DNA from: Symsagittifera roscoffensis
Taxonomy: Eukaryota; Xenacoelomorpha; Acoela; Convolutidae
NCBI RefSeq assembly: GCF_963678635.1
Contig: NC_087063.1
Span: forward strand, 53,213,074 to 53,277,073
Direction: 5' to 3'
DNA length: 64,000 bases
Shown here: one piece after another, positions 42,520-53,800 of the stretch
How the letters are laid out: the number at the start of each line of letters is the position of its first letter
Position numbering within the stretch: position 1 is the stretch's first letter
The notes under the pieces: model-generated
Told to the model about the DNA's origin: nothing
Database searches by the model: none
Seen by the model: only the letters and a program-made list of their open reading frames with translations
Program-made: the position numbers and the translations under genes

Positions 42520-43030
42520 GATATCGATTGCTGTGCCTGGAGCACAGAATATTCGGACCGCACTCTCAGAATTGTGTTTTCAAAATAGTGTCTCTTCTTT
42601 TACGTCGTGTGATGATAGCGCTATACGAACGAGTAGAAATTTAGTGAATTCGGCATAAACGTTTACAGTTGTCTTCAAAACAAATAGACAAAATTGATGA
42701 AAATTTTTTTAAAAATAATTTTTTTAATAAAAGTTTTCAATTTCTAAGAATTTCAATTATTTTCGAGAACTTTTTTGGCCAGAAAAGCTCAGTATAAGAC
42801 ACCAAAAACTATATTTGTTTTAGCAAAATTGTCAATTTTTAGCCTAAATTGGAAAATTTTAATCATTAAGAACGTTACTCTGAACTCTGCGCTTTACTTG
42901 CTCAAAATTGAACAAAAAAATTGAAACCGATTTTTCACGATATTGCGAGTTTTTTGAAGTTCTTCAAAAAAATCGTTCGAATAACAAATGAAAGGGCATT
43001 AATACGCTTCCCCCCCTGAATCCACCCCTG
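42520..43030 (+). repeat. Diverged relative of the 1.05-kb repeat, plus MITE terminus
   Basis: G-T-G-C-C-T-G-G-A-G-C-A-C-A-G-A-A-T (42532) and a following T-A-G-T-G-A-A-T-T-C-G-G-C block match the duplicated unit at low identity. At 43007-43027 lies an isolated inverse hAT-like terminus ending C-C-A-C-C-C-C-T-G. Confidence 0.4.
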
Positions 43031-43454
43031 CAAGGAACGCATCATAACAATATCTTTAAGAGTTGAAATTTTTTAGAAAAAGATATGCTCTAAAATTATT
43101 CAAAATCTGATTGTTCCGTCAAAGAAAAAATTTGATTAGGTGTTGATTCTGACCCTGTAGGTTATAGATATCAAAGATCAAGCAATTCCTGTAATTTAAC
43201 TCATACCTTAGAACAACTCATATCCTCCATTGGAGCTTTAAATCATCTTCAATTATTTTTACATATTCTGTAACGCTACACAGAGCAATTTCGAGTATCT
43301 TTGATGTCGACAAACATGAAAAACTTATTTGGGGTAAAGACCAACAAGGCTCCAATCTCAATACCGTTCCGACAATCAAATGATTTATCACGACGCAAAA
43401 AGAAATTCAAGGTTTAAATGTGACGCAAGTCATAGTTGCCTTGAAACAACAAAT

Positions 43455-43765
43455 CACCAGCGGATTTAGGGGTGGAGGATCTCCCCTCAGGAATTCGACC
43501 CCCTGCCGACCCAAAGGAATTCGACTCCCTTTTGTACTATTTTGAGATATCCATTTTCGGTGACGGACCCTAAAAATTTTCTAAAGACGCCAATATATAC
43601 TTATTTTGATGGGGGAGCGCGCGCCAAAAAAAACGCGATTTTTAGTCAAAAATTGGTCGAAATGGGGTATTTATAATGATTTAGGAGAGCTCAGAAAATC
43701 AATTTGTTCGACAAAAAAAAAGGTCGACAAAAATTTTAAATTTTTTGAAAATCCGCCATTGCCGA
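43455..43765 (+). mobile_element. hAT-like MITE, copy C
   Basis: Starts C-A-G-C-G-G-A-T-T-T and ends A-A-A-A-T-C-C-G-C-C-A-T-T-G with the family body between. Flanks C-A-A-A-T-C-A-C and C-G-A-A-T-C-A-C could be a target duplication with one mismatch. Confidence 0.6.
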
Positions 43766-43929
43766 ATCACACGTCAGCTTAAAAAAAAACGAAATGACGC
43801 TATACGAGCTTTCCATGCCGATATACCATCGGATGACACTATTTTAAATCTAAAAACCGGAAAAGAAAACGCAAAAAATATATACAAAATCAGAGTTATT
43901 AAATTTTCACATAGAAGGAATTAAACAAA

Positions 43930-44320
43930 CAGCCAAAGACATAACCACCAGTTATAAGTAGGTTTTAGTATTTATCGCGCGGCCACTAAGCCGACAAGTG
44001 GATAGACATCGATTGAGTTAAAAACAATTCCATGGAAATTTTGACAACTAAGCCGACAAAAGAAAAGCAGACGAACGAAAGTACGACAATTCAATTTTTC
44101 CGGATATACATATTTTCTGTTTCACACATCCTGAAAAAATAGTTCCGATTGGGACTGGAACCCCAGACCACTAATAAATCAACTTTACTGGTAAAGCAAC
44201 TTCACAATTTTTTTTTCTGCTCAATTGTTCTACTTAGTCTCACCAGTAAAAAGTTGTTAACGGGAAAAAGTCCAGTTCCCGATTACAAGACACCTGCTCT
44301 CGCAAAAGTAAAAACGGTTA
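43930..44320 (-). mobile_element. tRNA-derived SINE, family S1, copy 1
   Basis: On the minus strand a B-box G-G-T-T-C-C-A-G-T-C-C lies at 44153-44163. Shared with 62200-62540 are the B-box region, a C-G-A-A-A-G-T-x-C-G-A-C block and a downstream A-C-G-G-G-A-A-A-A-A block followed by T-T-C-C-C-G-A-T/A-T-A-C-A-A. The ORF at 44149-44364 is a by-product. Confidence 0.6.
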
Positions 44321-44420
44321 AACGTCTGAATTGTATTTATCCACCGAGCTGTAACGTTCCCTAGGCCAATTGAATCACTATTTGTTCGTGTGTACTCTTT
44401 TACTAAATTCTGATTTTCAG

Positions 44421-44683
44421 CCTTTCACGCAGCCCGGAAGTCTCACCTTGTGTGTGAATTGCAAAACTGGAAAGCACCTCCTGAAATCAAACCTAGAACC
44501 CCCTACAACAACTGGCAGCATGAAGATTGGAGGCGAAAACTACTTAAGACACCCGTGAAAAGATCAGTGATCACGCCACCTACGTGGTACGGTCCATCAC
44601 GTGATGACTCAGCTAAAATAAGACCCACCGAGTACAAACCATTGCGACCTGCATCAGGAATGGGCTACACACGGAAACTTTAA
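44421..44683 (+). CDS. Last exon of an unrecognised Pro/Trp/Tyr-rich protein
   Basis: Acceptor T-G-A-T-T-T-T-C-A-G ends at 44420. The exon enters in phase (two bases complete a codon) and reads 86 full codons to TAA 44681-44683. The product is Arg/Lys/Pro/Trp/Tyr-rich with repeated W- and P-centred motifs (N-W-Q-H-E-D-W, T-P-P-T-W-Y-G-P), a style reminiscent of small microtubule-inner or sperm-axoneme proteins; that is only a stylistic hint. Earlier exons were not found. It ends 204 bases from the stop of ING on the other strand. Confidence 0.6.
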
Positions 44684-44887
44684 ATTCCAGAAAAACATCG
44701 AGACGGTTTAAATTAACTATTTCAGAGTAATATATTATTCTGAGAAAAGAACATTGTCAGAAACATAATGACATTAATAAAAAAAATTAAATCAAAGAAG
44801 AAAAGTTTACTAAAATATTTTAATTGCACAGAATTTCAGTTTCGCCAAAATAGTTTTGATTTCTTTCTCTTTTTAGCTCTACCTCGT

Positions 44888-47800
44888 TCATTGGACAACT
44901 GCAGTCAGCTTCTTTTTCCTTTCTGCGCTGCATCGTGAGCAAAACCTGAAACAGAAATAAAATAAGAAACTCTACATCTACAAGCAGTTGCGGATTTTGA
45001 GAAGGGCGGTTGATTGAAGGGGTGGGTGAGGGGGAGGAGGCGAATTTCCCCTTGAATTCGACACCACGACCGCTCAAAAGTCCCCACCCTTTAGTACTAC
45101 TATCAACGGGTAGTAACATTCACCCTATGCTACCCACCCTTTGCCTGCGACGCTAAAAATTTTGTTTGCGGAGCTGAACAGTTTGCCTAGACAGAGTATT
45201 TTCAACGTTTTGGTAGAACTTGGAAAATCAATTCGAAAAATCTTGATCCGCGCCTACCTACAAGACAAATAGGTGGGAGTAAACAACGCGGCACTGATCA
45301 AAGAACAAACATAGCCACAGTTTGAAAAGTGTCATGAACAAAAAATCAAAAGAAATGACTAGCTTGATTTTTGAAAATTTCGAAATTCAAATACAAAAAA
45401 ATATATATGGCCCTAGAGCTCTTTCAGCAACAAATAATCATTGAAACTTTCTTGATAAAATGAAGTCAATTTGAAAACGCTGGATCAATCGGAAAAAATT
45501 TCATTCCGCTGGAAAATCTTAAAATTAAAAACCACTTTCGAAACTAGAAGTCGATCACGTTTTTTCTTCGCGCCATTTTTCTTCCGTAATTGAAGATTAC
45601 AACGTGCCTTTCTTTTAGCAAGTAAATTTGAATAATAGTTTATACATTAAGTAATGTTATATTAAAAGTTTTAATTGAAAAAAAAAACATTTACAAAAAG
45701 CCTTTTTCGTCCCAAGCATGGGCGTTTCCTAGGTGCCGAAGGGGCAAAACGAGTCATCGTATTCAATTTCAAAATGAAGCAAGTTGATACATGTAACTTA
45801 CACGCAAATTATCTTTACAATGTAATTAAATAAACTAGATGAAAAAGGTTTAAACCTAGATTAAAATTGCGAAACATTCAAGTTTTGGAACAAATTACAT
45901 CCAGCCTGATAAATATCAGGGGCGGACGCCCCCCTCTGGGATTTGACGCCCTGCCGACCCAAAGGGTCCCCCCTTTGTACTACTTTGAGATATCCATATT
46001 TGTTGACGGATCCTAAACATTTTCTAAAGGCGCCTTGGGCGCCAATATATACTTATTTTGAGGTGGGAGTGCGCGCCACAAAACGCGATTTTTTGGTCAA
46101 AATTTTCCAAAAGTGCCTACAACCCCCCCCCCCCCGAGAAAACTACATCCTAAAACGCCCCCTCGAGAAAATCCTAGATCCGCTCCTGATAAATATGACT
46201 CTATTTAAGAAAGCAGTAACGAAATGCGATTCTTATTTCGTTTGTATTTCTTAAGTTAGGTCACATAAAAATTTTAGTCTACATTTGCTGTTGCAGAGCG
46301 AAGAAATAGTTTTTAGCTCCGCTTAGGATATGAGCTGGAAAGTGAAGCCAAAAAACGGTACTTGAAAAAGCTGCAACAGATGACTTGATTTGAACAACAT
46401 AGAAAAACAATGAAAATTAAATAGAAAAATGATGAAAGTTATAAAGAAAACATAGCCAACAGAGTTGGAAAAGAGCCAATAAAAGCAGTTAAACAGAAAA
46501 AAAACGGACTTGTTTTTTTTAAATCTCAACTCTCGAATTTCAAATAAAAAAATAGATGGTCGCAAAACTCGTTGGAAGTCAATTTATGACTGGTACTTTT
46601 TTGATAAAATTACCCCAGTTTGAGAAAACTGATTAATAGGTAAATTTTTTATTTCACTGGAAATCTGAAGTTAAATTCCGTTTTCGTAACTAGAAATAGA
46701 TCACGTTTTTCGTGATCTTTTAACTTTCGCTGCGATAGGGGAGTTTGCCTTCCTTTTAACTAAGGAACGGAATTTAAAAAGAAATCACAAGTCAAACCGT
46801 GATAAAATAAATTCCTGAAAAATAAACGAAAAATTGTCGCGACCTATTTAAACTCCGTCATCTTAAACAATGAAAATCTCAAGATCAAACAAGGAGGCGG
46901 AGCATTACTTCGCATACCTAAGCAAAAAAAAAACAAAATAGAGCTCCTTCTTCAGCCAAGAAAACGCAAAAAAGGGTTTTGAAAGAGAAAAAGCGGACAT
47001 CTTGATTGAGAACAGTCATTCGAATGCACTCGAAAAGTTCATGAATTAAGCGGATACGGCTGATGTTGTGCAAAATCGTCAAAGAGAGACTAAACTCTCG
47101 CAAAATCGGTTCTATGTAAACCCAAAAAATTGATTACATTTTGTCGTGCTTTTTAGATTTAGAGGGAGAGAAAATTTGAGTCGTTTATAACAAAAGGGTT
47201 AATATTACAAAGACTCCCTTTCGTTGACGTCCTGCAAAACTTAGTATAAACCGATGCTAAAAACAAAAGCGTAACTCTAACACAGTTAAATTGGATTGGT
47301 AAATCATGCCAGCTAGAACAACAATTGAGGTTTGACTAACCATTTTCCTTTAGGTTTGGCAGACAGTCCGACACAATTGAAGTGAAACCATTCAATTGGA
47401 CACTGAAACGAGGCTAAATGAACTCTCAATAACATCAACGGATTGCATCAAATGGATCAACGAAAGATGTTCGAGAGATTTTTGTTTTAATTTTGAAATT
47501 TCCATATCTTTTTAGGCCGACGATAAATGTTTTCAAAGCAGTAGAGCTGCATCACAATCAGAATTACGACTACCACAATTAACCATTTCCTCTTTCGCTT
47601 GCGCATTATTGTTGTGGTTTTAATTTTTTTGGAAAAATATTCGGTTATAATCCGAAAAAAAAATTGAATGAAATAAACTCACATCAGGATTGTCGCATCC
47701 GATCATTTCCCCGTAGGACACCTGTTGACAGAGACAATATGTGGGCTCATTCGGGTCAACAGGCATGTCCAACACATCAACTGTGCCCCCAATCAGATCA

Positions 47801-50800
47801 GGAAGACCCAAGATAGCAGCCCCACTATTGGCCCCTCCCCCAGCCCCACCAGCGGCCGACAAGATTTCAAGGCCAGAACCGGAACTTCTTGATCAAATGT
47901 CGCGTTTTAGAATTTTCAAAATAGTTATAGCCACAAAAACATAAAATTGAGCCAGCTTTACTTCAAATTACGGCGCTACCGAGTTGATTAAGAATCAGAA
48001 ATCAATGAATCGTTTTTTGGCTCTTTTCCACTTTCTCTCCCAAATTTGAACTAATCTAGCCATAATAACACGTAGAACAACTCCGAAAAAGACATTTTGA
48101 AATGTGGGGGAACTGAAAGAGCCAAAAAGGACTAGGTTAACAATTTACCCCCTAAATAGACTAAGTTAACAACCTCCTCCCAATTCTGATTGGCTGAAAA
48201 TTCCAACTATGAAGCAAGTTAAAATCTTCTTCCCTTAAACTTTAGGGGAAAGGATGTTAGCTTGATCCGTTTCCTTATGTTGATCCTTTCCTGATAAACG
48301 GCCCAAAATTACCGAAAAAAAAATGAGCGTGTTTCAAATTATATTTCAGATTTTCTATTGAACGGAATATTAAGGGTGCGTACAATAAGCCGCTGTAGCG
48401 AAAATTCCAATGTAGCAATGAACCAAAAACCTTGAAATATTTTGATACAGTTAAGGATTTTAACTAGATTTTAAGCTGAAAATGTCAGCCATCATCGTCA
48501 AACAGGGCTTGGGAAATGTCAATTGGTGACCACTTGATTGCAATTAATTTGGGACAATTAATTGACACCCACTTTTTGCAATAACTGTCTATTAGCAAAC
48601 ATGACCAATTAATTGCCAAAAATATCTTGGTAAATTTTGTAAAGTGATATTATTGATATTGATTCTGAGGAAAAACCTTCTGAAAAAAAAATAAAATTGC
48701 AAAAAAAACCAGCTGACAGCCTTAATGATGGCTTGCGTTTGGTGACCTACGACAGAGCCTTCTGCCAATGAATCTCGAGATGCAGCTATTTCTAAATGTC
48801 AACCACAAAGTTCGGTCAAAACTGATTTTGTTAAAGCATTAACGATAATTGACAAACACGGAGAAACATTTAACATCCCAATTGACTTTTCCCAACCCCA
48901 GATATCAAACACTTTGCACGCGGCGTTAAACAATATAGAGGAATATCTTAAGTAAATCCTCTCTTCATCTTCACCCGTAGCGGCTTGAAAAGGATCATCA
49001 TCAGGGGCGGATCTATGATTTTCTCGACCTTTTTTTAGGTAGACCAAATCGATTTTCTGAGGTCTCCCAAATCTCAAAAAGAAAGTAATTTTACCAAATT
49101 TTCTGTGCCGCAAGCAAATTTTTGAAAAACAGGCCACAAAAGGCGTTTTTACGCACTTTTTGGAAAATTTGACTTCGAAAATCGGTTTTTTCGGCGCGCG
49201 CTCCCCCTCAAAATAGTTTATTTTGGCGCCAAAGATGCCCTTAGAAAAATTTTAGGGTCAGTTAGCCAAAAAATGGATATCTCAAAATAGTACAGAGGGG
49301 GCTCCCTTAGGTCGGCAGTGGTTCGAATCCCTTAGTTAGAGGATTATAACTTGATTTTCGGTTAATCAACACACTTTCTGCTGTACGATTTATAACTAAA
49401 TCGGCTTATCGCACCATCAACGAACTGTTCATTTTTAAACTTGTTTTAATTGGAGGGGAATTGTTTAAATAGTAGTCCAAATCTGGGGTTTTTCTAATGC
49501 GCGAAGGACCGAATGCGCAAAAATGTTGCAAGCCAATCAGAATTTGTTTAATCAGTTTTGAAAAGTTTAAAGGGCGCTAATTGGTTGAGAGTTTTCGTGC
49601 ATTTGGTCCTTCGCGCATGAGAGTAGCAGCCGATTTGGAGTAATGTTTGAGTAAGAGAGCTAATACTGATCTCAAGAAGAACTCATGACAAGTCAAAAAC
49701 ATCCTCAGAATTTAAAACGCAAATTTGACAAACGTGAAAATGAATTGAACAAAAAGCTTGCATATTACAAAAAAAAATCAACTTTACAACTCAGCCTCTC
49801 AATTAAATCCAAAATCTAAAACAAATCCTCAGTCAATGTTCACATATAAAAACAGTCACGACTCCTCATATATAGTTAAAAATACCGAAGGATGAATTGA
49901 ATCTCTACTTACTTTATATTCGAATTTTTATTCGCAGACGACTCAGCGCTACTAGATTCGTTCTTTCGCTTTCTCTTTCCAGTATCCGCCGATTGTCCAC
50001 CCGATGTTGAAGTCTTATTGGCTGAGTTGTGACCCGAGTTTTTATTTGCTCGGCTTCCGTGTGCGTCACCACGTGTATGCGTAACTGCGGTACTGGATGG
50101 ATTGAGTTGTTCCATTTGCTGCTGTTTCAATTCTGTCTCAAATCGGGCTAGTTCAGTATCTAGTTTTCGGATGTGCTTATCGATCTGAAAGAACTGAATG
50201 ATAATAAATGCTATTCGGGATCCTAATTGAGAAGCACTAATAGTACGTTTGAAGTGCTCGCTACCTAATCTAAAAAACTTATATTTCCGATTTGCTTTTT
50301 ATTTCAGTTCGAATGCGAGTGAACAATGTTACTTTTAAATGTACCAAAAAACTAAATGTACAATTAAGGCACAGAAGCGAAGAAGATCTTAGCAAGACTT
50401 GGGATGCAAAAATCAACACAGAGGCGAAGCTTCAAAAATAAAACTTCAAAAATAAAAAAAATTAATCGAAAAAAGTAAGAGAAGTCGAAAATACTAAACC
50501 TGCTCTAAAAACCAAAATAAAATAATAAAAAATAATACAAAAACTATAAAAATTTACCATCGTAAAACTTAACAGGCGGTAGAAAAATGTCTGGGCAGAA
50601 ACCCTTAAAGCCGGAAAAAAAAAGAAAAAATATCGAAGAAAAAATCAAAATTACAAATAAATATTAAGGCTCATAACCCCCAAAACAAGACATGCACACA
50701 AAAATTTTTTTGCTCATGAAGCGATGCAATATGGGGCCACTAGGCCAATAACTATTAAAAGAAAAAATGAAATTTTAACATAGCGAGTTGGTAAAATTAC

Positions 50801-53800
50801 AACCAACATAAAAAACAAATTTCGAATAGGCCGTATATTTGAAAAGCTAAAGTGCTAAAACATCTCTGTTGCAACAAAAAAGCCTACTGGATGAAAGAGT
50901 CTAAAATCCAGGAGCTGAGTCCTGTGCCAAAAGTTATTTACGGGAAAAGAGTCTAGTACCCGATTGCAATACCCTTGCATATCGCAAGGGTAATGACACT
51001 GGTGAAAAAAGGGTAGCACGAAATGAGCTGATCATAGTGATTTATGAAGTGATAAAAAAATATTATAAATTAACAAAAATTACTCATTTTTTTCCGTTTT
51101 CTAAATTTCCGTTAGTTTTTGGTAGATAATGAATAGTTGCAAATGAATTAGTTCAAAACCGCAGAAATAGGATAAAATATTACCACAAATAAGTACGGAT
51201 AAGTTCAGGTCGGACCATTTTTTCTCGATACTCAGAATCTTTTTAATTTTTTTTGGACTGAAAAGGCTTTAACATGCTAGTACACAGAATTTTCAACGAG
51301 CTCCTTTGAGGCATTAAGGACGGCTGTAAGAACCCATTTCAACTTCAGTATTCCTTCCCAACCTACGCGTGGTCAGAACAATAATTTTCCGAAATTTGGT
51401 TCAAAATTAACTCAAAAATATGAACCCAATGCATTAGGAACTTTCAGATGATATGTAATTTCCGTCAAAAAATGTTAATCAAATTATTTTTCTCAAGAAA
51501 AAAACTACACTGAGCTGGAAAACTAAAACCAAATACAGTTGTCAGTTAAAAAAAACCGGAAACTTAGCCATCGAAAAGTAGTCATCAAAAACCACGAATC
51601 GGAAATTGCGACAAACATTTTTTGTTCCAAACCACCACTAAAAAGGGTGGAAACCGAATATGGCATAGAATGCTTTGGTGGTATATGAACTAGCCGAAGT
51701 ATCCACCAGCCCAAAATACATAAGTGTTACATAATAGTTATATGGCAATTATAAAACAGTGACGAAAGTTCAGCAAATTCATTATTATGATGGAATTTTT
51801 TCGGGTAGTTTATATACTCTGCGCATTTTCAATTGGTTTATACTTCGGCTGTTTTATTTACACTCGATGTTTCTTGCTGACCCATTTCAACAACTTCCAA
51901 GAAAGCTCATAAGCGGTCAGATTTAGTATCAAATAAGCGCCCTTTCAGCCGTGATTTGAAGTTTGAAAAATCAAAGAAAATCAAGTGCTGGAAAAAATTC
52001 GTCGTCAAATTTCACTTACTAGATGACAGTTTGATGACACTTGAACTCAAATGTGATGACACATAATTTCATTATACAGTAACTTTCACGTTTTTCATGC
52101 CATAACTTTCTCTCGTTCGCGCAGTTTCTGATCTATTTAAACCCACTTTACTCAAACAAGCATTATTGTGCCATGCTGTACTCAAAAAATAGCTGGCATT
52201 TTGAAAACAAACACGGAAAACGAGTCGACGAAATTAAAATTAAATCCACCAATCCGAATTTTCTAACAATAAAATTAGGTAGAAATTTTATTAGTACTTA
52301 AATTGACCAGGGTAGTCTTATTTGAGCCATTGAGAATCTCAGCAGTTTTCGCGTGTCGTCAGCATCTACACTTGTTTGCTACGAAGTTGTTTAATGGAAA
52401 AATCGTGCAGTTGGAAAATCGCGTATAAAAATCAATTTGGCTGGGCGAACTCAAATTAAGGCAGTCATCAAATTAAGTGCTCTCAGACTGTGCAAAATCA
52501 GCCAAAAATATTTTTCGTTTTACCATTTCGTAGGCCTGACTGGCTAGTTGGCACTTCTGGTCGCTGATGGAATTGCACTCTCTGTAGAGTGCCTGGATCT
52601 CTGTGATGCGTCTCTTCTTCTCCTTGTCCTCCATCTTTCGCCCACTCTTCAGGTCCTTGAACAGGGCCAGCTTCTTACTCTCTGCACGCTTGTGCTCATC
52701 TAGCAAGCACAAAAATGACTTTATTAAAAATGCCGACAAAATGTCCCCCTCCATAATCAAATTCCAGATCGGTCCCTACTTCAGATTGTAAAAAATTAAC
52801 AGATGCGCAATATATATTTAAATTTGACTTCACTTGGCTAAAAACCTCACACTCAATTGGGATTCTATATTTGCTTCTGCAAAAAATATATCCTAAGATT
52901 TCATTGACCTTGTTAAAATCTCAAAAAATCTGTCAAACTTATAATTTGCCACATTAATTACCTTTGACTAGCAAGCTCGCCTCCAATAATTAATTGGCTC
53001 GAAAAAAATTAGTTGTTGATCTGATCAAGCAGTCCACGTATCGTAAACCGTTTGGAAAAACTTAAGGTTTCATTGATCGAATCGGTTCTCGAAAAATCGA
53101 AGTTTTTCTAAGCAAGCAATTCAAACTGTGAAACGTTGAAATATTTCAAAACGTTTCTCAGCAAATCGAATGGTGCAACTTATGAATTTTATATGGAAGC
53201 TATTCAAGCGATGAAAGAGTGACATATTTCGAGTTGCTTCATAGAGCGAATCAAATCGCCAAAAATGTATAATTTTTCTAGGCAAGCTAAAGCAAGGAAA
53301 CTTTCAAAAAACTCACTTTCATAGAGCGAATCAGTAGGCAAAAAATTGAAGTTTCTCTTAGTAAGCTATTCAAGCTATAAACTGAAAGATTTCAAGTTGA
53401 TTCACTGAGCAAGCTGGTTCGCAAAATGTTCAAGTTTTTCTATGCAAGCTATTTAAAACATGTTATAGCAGAGACTGATTTGGTTCACAAAAAAAAAGTT
53501 TTTCAAAGCATAGACTGAAAACAATCGCAAAAAATTATACTTTTCTAAGTAAGCTGTTTAAGCTATTAAATTTTCAAAAAATTCAAGTTATTTAGAAAAG
53601 TGAACCAGATGACTAACTGTTTTTCTGTTGAAGCCTTTCAAGTGATATCCAGATTTTTTTCTTAGTTTTTTAAATAATTTTTATGCGCGAGCTAATGGAG
53701 CGAAGAACTTCGAAAAAATACAAGCTACTTCTTAGACCGAATCATTTTCGCGAAAAGTCTAAAGTAAGCAGTTCAAGCTATGAAACTTTGACATAATTCA

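Noticed and set aside
44820-45119. 99-codon minus ORF overlapping the last ING exon
   Set aside because: Wrong frame for the PHD finger; it reads through the intron and MITE copy F. The ING frame here is 44945-44888.
48799-49137. 112-codon minus ORF
   Set aside because: Runs through MITE sequence (copy E) and the neighbouring inverted repeat.
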